Part shown: one piece after another, positions 47,491 through 58,623 of the stretch
How positions within the stretch are numbered: position 1 is the first letter of the stretch
Layout of the letters: each line of letters starts with the position of its first letter
Assembly: GCA_019096065.1 (NCBI GenBank)
Contig: JAGUCH010000003.1
Coordinates: forward strand, 7,626,001-7,690,000
Reading direction: 5' to 3'
Source: Paracyclopina nana
Taxonomy: Eukaryota; Arthropoda; Copepoda; Cyclopoida; Cyclopettidae
Length of the DNA stretch: 64,000 bases
Position numbers and translations under genes: made by a program
The notes under the pieces: generated by a model
What the model was told of the DNA's origin: nothing
The model's input: only the letters and a program-made list of their open reading frames with translations
The model's database searches: none

Positions 47491-48589
47491 CCGTGTCTAA
47501 ACACTGCTTATGACTGCTCTCACTGCTTATGACTGCTTATGACTGCTTATGACTGCTTATGACTGCTTATGACTGCTTATGACTGCTTATGACTGCTTAT
47601 GACTGCTTGTGACTGCTTATGACTGCTTATGACTGCTTATGACTGCTTATGACTGCTTATGACTGTTTATGACTGGTTATGACTGCTTATGGCTACTCAT
47701 GACTGCTCATTTATTGCTCATGACTGCTTATGACTAAACTTATGAAAATCTAACTCGTGGCTGCTTATAACAAACTGTGACTGATTATATGGCTCATAAG
47801 AGCAGAAATATAATTGCATACAATTTGAATCACTCACATTAGCAGCATAATTAAATTTTTCATTATAAAAAATCTAAATTTCAAGATGTATATGGGGTGT
47901 AGCCCTGAAATTGCATCCGGGCTACAGCTGGTTAGGTCCATTTATTTACTTCTTCAGAGCAGCCCCCTGCATAGCTGCACACATTCAGTTTCTGATCAAT
48001 CATGACTGCTTCCCAAATTTTGATTTGATTCTAAAAGGAGAATTGTAGCAATCAAAATCGAGTTCAGCCTTTAAAATGTCACTAATGAAAAATTATGAAT
48101 CCACTAAGCTCAATATAGGACACAAAAATGCAATATAACAGGAAAGTTTCTCTAAGCATAATTGATGCAAAACATGTTAAATATCACAAAGTGACCTTTC
48201 AGCGCAACACACCCAAATAATTTAATTTAAGAAAGCCTTCCTGTATTGAAGAGATTGACTGTGCCTTTTAAAATTGCCGCAATGCATATAGTCCACTTAC
48301 AAAGTACACCGGATCAATTAAGTCCAATTTCCCCTAAAATAAACAAAATTGAGCAAAATGATTTTGTTGTAGACTTTTTGTTGTTGTCTTTCATTAGTAG
48401 TCATGAGTAGTCATGAGCAGTCAGCCATAAGCAGTACAGTGTGAGCAGACATAAGCAGTGTGAGCAGTCATAAGCAGTGTGAGCAACTACAAGCAGTGTG
48501 AGCAGTCATAAGCAGTCATAAGCACTCGTAAGCTGTCATAAGCAGTCATAAGCAGTGTGAGCAGTCATAAGCAGTGTTTAGACACAGCG
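47491..48589. mobile_element. Inverted-repeat element with 10-bp tandem-repeat arms
   Basis: Ends share GTGTCTAAACACTGCTTATG in inverted orientation and are flanked by an 11-bp direct repeat, CAATTTCCGGG (47480-47490 and 48590-48600). Just inside the left end are 18 head-to-tail copies of the 10-mer GACTGCTTAT (47531-47710, few variants). Inside the right end the complement recurs in a looser array (about 48400-48580). The ~640 bp between arrays are AT-rich and non-coding. An 11-bp duplication with repeat-bearing ends resembles non-autonomous Mutator-like elements; this is inference. Confidence 0.75.
47531..47710. repeat. Minisatellite, 18 x GACTGCTTAT
   Basis: Eighteen consecutive 10-bp units. 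The first two thirds are almost identical; the last six have single changes. It forms the left arm of the 47491-48589 element. There are no spacers, so it is not a CRISPR array. Confidence 0.95.
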
Positions 48590-51500
48590 CAATTTCCGGG
48601 CTTCTAACGACTTTCACCATGACATGCTCAACTCGAGGTCAAACGGTCCAAAGATAAAACTGCTACACGACTTTTTGCGCTCTTGTCAATAAAATTAGGG
48701 CCGTGGCCTGCAGCAGGCCATAAAGCTCCATTTCTACCATTGGGCCTAAAGAATCGTACCGGAGCTGTCACGACAATGCAAAGAAACGTTGTATCATTTC
48801 GTATGGAGGAAAGTGCCGCGAAATATCTACCTTTTTAATATGTAGCTGGCAGGTATTGGCACTTGAGCCTCTTTTTCCATTTACAATTCTAAATATAGAA
48901 GAGCCTGCATAGTATGACAAGAACCGGCTCATATGTGAGTGCATTGTACTTGAACAATGTGTTATTACTTGACGTAATGTCACTGTAATTGGCACTTGCT
49001 ATAGCAGCACATTTTATTCATGGTACAATTCACCAAAGAAATCCTCCTACAGCGAAACTTTTCAGAGTAAAGGCTGCTGATTGATCCGGTCTGTCCACCA
49101 TCAGTAGAAGTATCAGCAGCAGCTGCTGCTTTCTGAATAGGAGAAAAAGTTGGATAAAGAAGAAGGGTCTCTATATATCTGGCATAGATACCTAGCTGCT
49201 GATAGGTTCTCATTTTAAATTGAAAACAAACACATGCTTTCCCTAAGAAAAAAGATGCAGATCTAAGAAGAAAGCCAGGCTAACGAATGGCTGTTTTTTC
49301 TTCTGCCAAACTTAAAAGATTAGGATGGAGAGCTAGCCTTTCATTAGTACAATGACTCGGCTTTTGTCGTGGGAACTGCCAAGCAAAAAGTCCTCGCACA
49401 CAATCTGGAATAGGAGCCACATACTCTCGAGTTGGAAATGACATCCAATTTGGTGGACAACAACAAGCTTAAAAAACTGCTTACGTTTTACTGCCACAAG
49501 GAATTTTTGCCAGAAAAGCAATAGCTACAACTGCCCCATGTTCAAAAAGCAGCACGCGGAAAACAAACCCAATTCGATTTTTACGTCTTTCCTACTTTCT
49601 AGCTAAAAAAAGTTATGGCAGGAAAGCTTTCCATATTTTTGGGTTCTTTGAGGGCAGACGATATATCTCTCAATAAAGAAGTGAAGCTGCATCATCAATT
49701 TATTTCCCCCAAAGTTCAGCATAAAGGCTTAATTCACTTAAAATATACGGTAGTAGCAAGAGTTGGCATAACCACATCTAAGGACACTAGACCTCACGAT
49801 GCTCAAAGTATTTTTGACAGATGCTTCTCTCCAGAATAGTCTATGACATAAAACAAAATTGTAGCTCCTCCTCACTTTCACGCACAATAAAAGAAGCCAA
49901 AAAACTGGTGGGAGGCCTTCTATATGATTTAGCCTCTATTTTTATAGCACATATGTAACTTACGTGCGGGACGCTTTCATGAAAAGGAAAAGTAAGCCTA
50001 GGAAGAAAAAGCAACGAAAGAAGAAGTAGAGGCCTTGCTGTTTTTTGTTAGCTCTCAATAGGGGGCTAATGATGAGATCTGGAAGATCAGCCTCAATGAC
50101 CCCAAGAAATATTCCAGGTCAGCTGAGGCTCGGCCTCAGCCGAAGCTACCGGCTGTTTTTCGGCAGATAGCTACACAAGAATAAGCATCCTTCCTTGTCG
50201 ACAACACACGTACACATACCCGATGATGAAGACAAGGTCTATTTTCGGAATACAGAATATGCTATGACTGCAATATGTACTATGTATACATTTGTCGTGA
50301 CTCGAATTTTTCATATTGTTCCACAAGACGTGCGGATAGCACAGTTATGCTTCATGGTAATCGAGTTGTACTATCTTGTCGTCGTCTTCGTTGGTACAGG
50401 AAAAAGCTTGAAAATGACTACTGCAGCACTGCTCATCACATCGTCGTCGTCACGATGTGCCTAATCTCATTTTGTCTCAATGCCAACTAAACAATGAAGT
50501 CGAAATGGGAGGCAATTGAGCATATTTTCAGTAGGTGTACGAGTTGAGTTGCAATTGCAGCAAAGCTCTCATTTTGTGGTAAGAATAGAAAGCTTTCTTC
50601 GGGGATACGTCAGTAATCTCAGCTGAACAAGAGCCCTTCCATTACAGCAGAACTTGCAGATGAGTTTTAAAGGACCTCATCATGACAACGACTCCATTTA
50701 ATGACACATTTAAGCGCTCATCTGCAAGTTTCCTCCTCATTGTTCCTTTTCCCCCATAATTTAACTAAAGAACCTCCTCTTTAAAAAAGGCATCTCTAAA
50801 ATACTTATAGTTGAGCTGCTTTCCCCAATATCTGTAAGTGTTAATAAATATTCCTAGCAAGCTGCTGATGTTAACAGCTGCATTAAGAGGTACCCTAGCA
50901 ATTAGCCTTTCTTTCGGCCAGTTCAAAAGCAACAATTATGCCAGAGTTGCCAGAAATGGGGCGTGACCCTTACTTTTAAGTGTATGGCCATGTCGTCCTC
51001 AATGATTTATTCATGGTGTTTGTTTCGCTCCTTTTGAAGTCAAACCGAGCCAAAACTTTTGACCCCTATTTGCATATAAGATATGAGCTATGGGTTCCCA
51101 TTCAACCGTGCAAAAGTTGCTGGGCTCATGAAATGCCTAATTCTCGGAAGCATTATCATAATAGCCACCATTTTGGATTTTAGCCATTGCAACTCTAGTA
51201 GCTAGGGAAAGTGTACGTATTCAGCACTTGAGAGTCGTGCGTAGAAAATCATATTACTGCTCATGGCTAGCTGAGCTTGCTATTAGGCTTTGCACTTTAG
51301 ATGTAAAAGTTGTTGGTTTTTTCCTACTTGGGACGACACACGTGCTTCAGCACAATGCAATGGCTGCTTTGCAGAAGCTGAATTGAAATGGTCACAGAGA
51401 AAGTGTTGGTGGCACTTTTGCCATGCTGAAATGCGATGCCGTTAGAAAATAGAAACGCGATAGGATTATTGGAAAGTTGGATAGAGCAGACAAACAACGC

Positions 51501-52275
51501 CACTTTCCAAACTGATCTATCGACTTCAATCTGAGAACTAAAACTCAGATTTTGCTATAGAAATGCATGATCAAAGGCCAAAAATCAAAGCACTTTCGTC
51601 ACCCTCAGGATGTGTCGTTAAAGGAGGACTTCAGAGAGGACAAAGCAAAGATAAATTCTTACCTCAAGAAAAACATTAGCTGATTGATCATGCTCCTCCA
51701 TTTCATTCACTAGGACCTTTGAACACAGTTCAACCTTCTTCCAGTTTCACTTTCATTTTTCATCACGAAGATCGAAACACGACACGTTTTTGACTTATTG
51801 TTTTGACAAAGATCATCTTGGTTTTGACTGCTATCAGCGCTACCACAGAGGTTTCGCCCATATAGGCCTAAAATGGTGAAAAGTGCCATTTTTGAAAAAG
51901 CCTTAAAATACAAAAGATGGTGTAAGGTTATGGCATTAAATCATGTAGGAAACTTCCCTCGTGTAGCAAAATTACTTTGACCCTGATCTTATCAACCAAT
52001 CATGTAGGTACAATCTTGCACGCCTAGAGCACCAAGTTCTAGTTTGAACTTTCCTCTATGGGCCTCTCTCAGTATACATACTATCCAAACCATTCTTATT
52101 TCTTAGCAGCAGAGTCTCTTATTAGCAAGCCTACTCAGGAGCTTTTATTCTCATTTTCTGCATTACATAACATGTACCATGCAATATAATTAAGGGTGTT
52201 CAGGCACTGAGCACCATAACCCCACGTGCTTAGCTAGGAAAACATTTCTTAACAAATCAGTTGCATAACAGCATC

Positions 52276-55200
52276 ATGTTTTTCTCCTCTTTCTTTCCAG
52301 TTCTCTTCATTAGTGTCTTGGTCTTTTGTTTCGCTGCCTCGTTAATTTTGAGCGATAACCGCCGCCAATTGGTAAATTCCGTCCGATTATACCAGCCATC
52401 GTTCCTCTACGCGTATCTCGCTATTTTCCTGCAAGGTGGATTAATTCAGGTAAGAGTTACACGTAATCGTTCGTGCCTAAAGCATTGTTTAGCTGCTTGG
52501 CAGCATCTTAAAGCTGTTTGGCAGAGTAGTGCGCGAACAAGTATACCTACGTAAGATATGGTCGCGACTAGCAGACAGAGCCCTGCACTCTGTTTTAGTG
52601 CTGGCCTTACAATCAACTCTGACAGGAAACACAGCTACGACCAGACTTTTCGCAGGAGCATAAAGGCCCTAGAGCTGCCAGAATATAATAGAAGTAGAAG
52701 CTAGCATGGCCGGGGCTGGCTGCTGAAAATGAATGAACTATATTGGATATCGAGTCCTCATTGTGACATAATCACACGTTGCAAGAGAGCTTCTTCTCCC
52801 AATTTGATGGCGAATTTTATGCTAGTTGCCAAGAAACATGATATGCCTTTTTCTCAGCTCCTTTTTTGGTGCTTATTCAAGCTTGCCTCAGTATCATTGC
52901 TGCTTGAAGAAGCTAATTTGGTGCACGATGAGCTTTTGTTCGGGAGATCAAAATCTAATTTTACCGATCCCTAATCACACCAAGGAGGGGAAAATTGAGG
53001 GCTAATTAATTATTGGCTTTCTTTTTCAATTAACCAACGAAGGCAGCATCATTATGCTTTTCTCATTCAATAATGGTTGACTTTTTTCAGGTGCTCGGAT
53101 GCTGGGCGGCTTTGCGAATGAACGAAAAGCTGCTCAATGCTTATTGGATTTCACTCTTGGTCCTTCTCATTGGTGATATATTCGTTGGAGGCATTTGGAT
53201 GGTCAGGTTTGACAGCTTGACAGATAACCTCACAGCAGATCTTCATGGCAGATTGAGGTGAGCTGAACATTGAAATAGAAATACAGTTGATTTTGCAATA
53301 AAAGGTCCCTTTGTGCTTGATCCACTGTAAACGCTGCCTTCTTCTGCCGATGAAGTAAGAGTAAAGCTGTAGTACAAGTTAGAAAGCTAATTTAGTTCAC
53401 GTCAATTCAATGGCATATCCAGACCTTTTTATAGTGAGTAGCCAAGCGTCGCAAGCTCAATGCAGACTTTTTCATACTCAAGAGCTTGTTAGTGCTCATC
53501 TTTAGGGATACACATCGCTGTATTTTATATGCAGTATGGTGCTATATTGTGCTGTTGAAGTTGCATTTCGGTGCAGATATACATACCCTTGAAGTGGCAA
53601 TATTTTGGCCTCTAATTTAGCTGTTTGTTGTTCTCTCATCAAACAGTATGTCTATATTAAAAAGCTAGGACATTTATTTTAGGTTTTGCATTCTGATGAT
53701 TGATGTACCAAAATTTGAGCCCTTATGCTGCGTACAGACGAGCCAATAAAGGACTTTTTTCATTACATACCTTATAGATAATCGAAAGCAAGATTCTCTG
53801 TGGAAAATTCCACACGAATTCCTACAATACTATGTTGTAGCATTCAAGGGGAGCCATCATGAGTAATTATTAGATCTACGTAGTGTACGTACGTTTTTTT
53901 CACGAGAGTGCAGTTGGCAAACGTTTCCAATTACTCATCGATCAAGTCCACAAAAACTGCTGCGTACATAGTAGTAGTGGACTGTGTTGATGATGAGAGT
54001 GGTAACATTTCTCTCTTTTTCCACGCAGGGCTGAATATGCGGACAAATCCAGCCAATTTCGTCGCATTTTCGATGAGCTTCAAACCGATAGTCAATGCTG
54101 TGGGGTTGAGAGTCCACTCGACTTCAACAGCTCCTTTTGGCAGATGACTGAAACTGAATACTTCGTCGACTACGAAAGGAAAGCACTCAATAATTCCTTA
54201 GATCACGACCACATTGATGTCGACGTGAATGGCGAGGATCACGACGACGAGGAGCTAGACAGTCAAGATCTTCTCTTGCCCTGGTCGTGCTGTATCGCTG
54301 AATATCTCAGAGAGCAAAAAGAGCTGGATCTCAGCCTCGATGAACCGGAGGCCTTGGCAAATACCATACGTGGAAGACTTTTGGCAAAAAGTCAGGTAAA
54401 TATTGAACTTACTCTCACCACCGCAGCCATATACTAGATATATAGCATATGTTGTTTTTCTCCAACTCTATCGCCGTCTTACCCGAGCTTACCAAAATGA
54501 AATGTGTGAAATGTTACCTAGTTTAGAAATATTTATAAGTGCAGCAGAGGCATGCTGAGACGAGGGAGAAAAAAGATTATCTTAGATTGCTTTCTTTTCT
54601 CCTGAGGGAATTTCAGCCGATAAATGAGAAGACAAGATGGATGAGCCTACATTTTATAGTGATTGTTGTATGGATGCTCACTAATTGCAAAATGCCTCAC
54701 AAAAATGTTACCTCATAATTACGTAATGTAACTTGATGGGATTTCTTGTCCGGCTTGCTTTCTACTTGGTGTTATAAAACAGAAAAGGGAGAATGATGGT
54801 GCACAAACCATCAATTCTTCCATGCAGTACAACGTGGCCGTAAGTGGGCGTTACCTTCGTTTCTGATAGATGATGAAATGTAGTAGAGGCAGATGAATTT
54901 CTGGAGAGCATCCTTCTTACTTTTAGGGGAAGCTCTCAGCGAAACTTCAAAGAGTTACTCAAATTGCTACAAAAGTTGGCCCATTATGGCAAAAAGCGTT
55001 TCAGCATTGCATCAAAAACTATTGGCTCCATATAAGCCAAAATTGGACGATGCATTTTGCTCGGTTTTCTTTCCAAAATGGAATCCCTTCAAGTTTTGTG
55101 CTCACGCAGGATTAGAGCGCACATTTGCTTTTAACAAGAAACAGAGAAGACACTTTGAACTCAAAGTACACCCTCGAAGCACTATTGCCTTGCGTTAAAC

Positions 55201-56269
55201 GAGATTTGAGCACAGCAGAGAGTGCCCTAGGCCAATATGAATAGTTTGGTTCAGTTGTACGCAGAAATATGAATATGAATACTTTAGAATTTGTCCAATT
55301 TAATTCCCTCGAGGATCGAGGAGAGATTCTTTTTTTGTAGTATTTTGTGACCACATAGTAAATTCTTTTGTGAAGAAAGTTGTACTTGCTTGCATAAAGC
55401 TTAGATTTCCTATTGTACTCGGACAAGCCTTAGAAGTAGTGTTATAGGTCACCTGAGGCCAGTTAATTCACAAAAAAAGACCCAACTGTACTTATTATAT
55501 GCAAACAGCCTTTACGCGACTAGCTGCAATGTAGGCCAAATTGCGCCGAAAGTTTGGCAGTAAAAGCAGCCGACTAAAATTAGCTTTTTTGCAGGGTGAC
55601 AAGAAAGATCCTGAGGATCCAATAATGCCTCCTTCGTTCGGAATTCGCAAAGTTCAGTTCCACACTTTGCGGAAAAAAGTTGGCAAAGAATACAACCAGG
55701 AAGACCCAATTTGGGAAATGGAGAAATGGTGCATCTATTCTCCCACAGAGGGCGGCACATGGCACCATCAGCAAGGCTGTGCCGAGCCGCTAAAAGAGTG
55801 GGTCAACTCCTCGGGCGACGCCCTCTTTGTCATCGGATTCTGTGTCATCGCCTTCCTAAAACTGACATTTCTAGGCATTCTGCATTACGAGATCAAAGAA
55901 ATGATCCAAAAAATTCGACTCGTGCAAAAAGAGCGGCAGCAGCTCAACGGAGATTTGGCTGCAGCTCTTGGGCTTGGGCCAATTTCGAACTCTTCCTCCC
56001 GCAACCATTCGCCAAAAGCTGAGATGACCGGCATGCCGCAGCAGCAGCAACCGCCGCAACAGCTGAACGGCGAGCACAGGTCACAATTTGTGAGGCCTAC
56101 TCAGCTGATTCCGGTCAACACAGTTGTGACCAATACAGGAGCCACCATAACCACGCAGTGCTCGCTGACGGCATCAGCTGACAATAACAAACAGCTGACA
56201 ATGGGTGGTCAGCATAATCACGTGCTTCACGAGAGCCATGCCAACAATCTGAGACAAACCGCCATATGA
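52276..56269 (+). CDS. Tetraspanin with long extracellular loop and tail
   Basis: Exons 52276-52449, 53091-53257, 54029-54395 and 55595-56269 with consistent phases give 460 residues. Four membrane segments: TM1 in FFPVLFISVLVFCFAASLIL, TM2 in YLAIFLQGGLIQVLGCWAAL, TM3 in WISLLVLLIGDIFVGGIW, TM4 in LFVIGFCVIAFLKLTFLGIL. The large loop has the CCG signature (QCCGVESPLDF), PWSCC, and later a Cys and GC, the tetraspanin disulphide set; PxSCC also occurs in the peripherin/ROM group. The loop carries an acidic insert (DHDHIDVDVNGEDHDDEELD), and the cytoplasmic tail of about 110 residues is Gln/Asn-rich. Tetraspanins organise partners in membrane domains. The N terminus before TM1 is very short, so an upstream exon spliced near 52260 is possible. 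Confidence 0.88.
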
Positions 56270-57192
56270 CATCCAATCAGTGATTTTGAGCATTCAGACT
56301 TTGCTAGTGCTGACCTCCAAGAGCGGCCCATTCAGCTGCTTTCACCTTGGGATTTAATGAAATTGGATCCGTTAATGGACCACGCTCCTCTCATTTCCAC
56401 TCTGGACGAAGATTAAGATGCTCAATCAATACTTCTATGCTTAGAGAGTTTTTGAGTCTCATCAAAGTACGACAATTGTAACTACAGTGGCATGCATGCA
56501 GTGACAGTATCCAGTAATTAATACAATGCCAACATGCAGCAGTATTTTGTGTATAGCGACCTATACTATATTACAATTACAATTACCAGTAATCTGTGAC
56601 GTACTTATTATGAATTGACCAATAAAAACGAAAACTTTGGTCCCCATAGTTTTTTGTCATGCATGGAAATTTCAAGTCTGTTTTTCCCAACTTTGCTATT
56701 TTGCACACTCTCAAGACCAAAAAAAGTAAATTAGGGGGTCTGCAGTATTTATGCAAATACTGCGACATGGTAAAAAAAGTCATATACTACAGTGGCTCTC
56801 ATTCTTCCAAGGCTAAACAGAGAAATATGAGGCCAAATAGAAATGGCCTTCCTCATGTCTAAAAAGTCTCATCATTGTGCATATGTGGGCATAAAAAAGA
56901 GAATGGCCTGGATCAACGTCAAGCCTGTCTGAGTCAATTCGAAAATCCCATGCATACTTATTAAGTATTTTTCCAGCATTTTCAAGATCAGGAAAGGTTG
57001 CGTGAAAAAGTAATATACTTTTGCGTCAAATGAAATTTCCGAAAGTAAACAAATGATTTAGTGCCAGCAAACTGAACAAAGTCAAGGCTAGGCAAGAAAG
57101 TAGTTTTTGTTGGCAACTGTTACTAGGACAAAAGTTAGTTTTAAAATGTCAATGGCGCTGTCGTTTGTAGTCTTACGTAAAACTGCATTAGA
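56270..57192. other. Spacer between tetraspanin and ACTMAP
   Basis: It holds the tetraspanin 3' UTR, with AATAAA at 56621-56626, and the ACTMAP promoter region. No gene seen. Confidence 0.5.
56621..56626 (+). promoter_or_regulatory. Poly(A) signal of the tetraspanin gene
   Basis: AATAAA, 352 bases after the stop codon. Confidence 0.5.
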
Positions 57193-58355
57193 ATGTACTC
57201 GAGTCCAAGGATGAACAGTGGAGAAATACCAGCTTGCAAATCTCCTGCAAGAATGCAAAAACACCTGGAAAATCTGCCTCCTGTGCCCTTCAACGAGCAA
57301 CTGATCAAATCCAGTGACTGGATCACTCAAACAATGTGCTATGATGAGAAAATACTGCTCATTGGTCATGATGTGCCAGCAAAATTGCAAGATGGCCCAC
57401 AGTATGTATCCGGAATATTATATTACTCTGCTTTTGATCTCCATTGCCATAATGGTTTCTTAGCCTCACTGAGATGAAACAGAAAGCTTGATTAGCTTGT
57501 TTTCTCTTTTGCTTTTGTTTTCTCCCTTTTTTATATCTCCTTCCCAGCTACTACAAAGGGAGGTTTTTGTATCCCTTCTTATCAGAAACTTTCAGTCAGC
57601 GCAAAATAAGAATTGTACTTCTTCTTTAAAGATGTGGAATTGTGAGCTTATGGATGGCAGGGCAACATCTGGATCCGAATAATTCAACTGACGTGGGCAC
57701 AATTCAGGAGTTGGCTGTTGAGCTTCAATTCACAAAACATGGGGAGATGTTCAGTGCCAAAAACATGGCCACATTGGCTGAAAAAATATATAGCTGTGAT
57801 GCAGAAAAGGTCAAGGAGTCTGGCAGCTATTTGACCACTTTGGAGACTCTCCTTGACTTGATATGCATACAGGAAAAGCTGATACTGGTGCCTTATGATA
57901 GTGATGCAGATCAATGGCCTTGCTTGAAGCAAGGCACAAAGGCTCACTGGGGCCTTATTTTCGGCCTGGCTTTGATATTGCCAACCAAAAATAAGGTCCT
58001 GAAGGCGGCTCAATACTTGGATGGCTTTACCAGTCACCTGAAGCCTCCCATGAGTGAGAGTGGGAAAAAAGCCATTCTGGATGACATTTCAGAAATCAAG
58101 TACCTACTGATGTTGAGGCAAAGCAAAAGCAAGCGAATTTTCCTCTTCAATCCTAAATTACTGGCGGAAAGCAACCAAAACTTGACAGGCTACTCCAACA
58201 ATCATAGGCACCATGAGCTCTTCCGACACGAGGGCTTTGTGATGCCAAAAGGTGGAGTCAAGGCCGGTCTTAAAGGCCAATTAGTAGTCCTGGGAAAGAA
58301 AGCCACGCAAACAAAAACAACAGAGGAAGGTGAGGCTGCTGATGCGCAAACTTGA
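57193..58355 (+). CDS. ACTMAP: ACTMAP, actin maturation protease homologue
   Basis: Two exons, 57193-57401 and 57632-58355 (phase 2 junction), give 310 residues; human C19orf54/ACTMAP has about 350. The intron falls just before the catalytic block, and splicing yields GPQCGIVSLWMAGQHL, matching the conserved CG-V-LWMAG around the nucleophile Cys. Other blocks: GEMFSAKNMATLAE, ILVPYDSDAD with a following PC, GTKAHWG (catalytic His) and ESNQNLTGYSNN, then GGVKAGLKGQLVVLGKK near the end. ACTMAP cleaves the N-acetylated first residue or residues from newly made actin. The start at 57193 is the first in-frame ATG of the exon; a second lies six codons in. AATAAA follows at 58491. Confidence 0.93.
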
Positions 58356-58490
58356 TCATGAGGTCTAACAAGCTGTGATGCCTAACAAACAACCTTACGT
58401 TATACTATTTGATCATGCCTACTACCTTTTCAGCTAAAAATGCTTAATTAAGATGCTTCTTCTCCATTCCAACGATGAACTTATATACGT

Positions 58491-58496
58491 AATAAA
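58491..58496 (+). promoter_or_regulatory. Poly(A) signal of ACTMAP
   Basis: AATAAA, 136 bases past the ACTMAP stop. Gliotactin ends on the other strand at 58624, so the two genes converge. Confidence 0.55.
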
Positions 58497-58623
58497 TGCG
58501 CGCGTTTGAATGTATTTCGTATAAGTTTTGTTGTTGCTCTTGTATCAAAAATCAAATGCTTTTTTATAACTTTTACAAACATCTTCTGAGTCTTTTGGTT
58601 GAGATCTTTGAGGTACAGTTGAA

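Larger units (their letters stand above)
39718..52275. other. Gene-poor region of about 12.5 kb
   Basis: AT-rich DNA between the Gypsy element and the tetraspanin gene. Apart from the tandem-repeat element at 47491-48589 and coding-like scraps near 45.3-46.0 kb, I see only short chance frames. The tetraspanin promoter, and perhaps an upstream exon, should lie near its right end. Confidence 0.5.

Noticed and set aside
47531-47710. Possible CRISPR-like array
   Set aside because: Units are 10 bp and directly adjacent with no spacers; the host is an animal.
50195-50490. Hydrophobic frames resembling a membrane protein
   Set aside because: Two overlapping short frames with no splice sites, no family resemblance and AT-rich composition.
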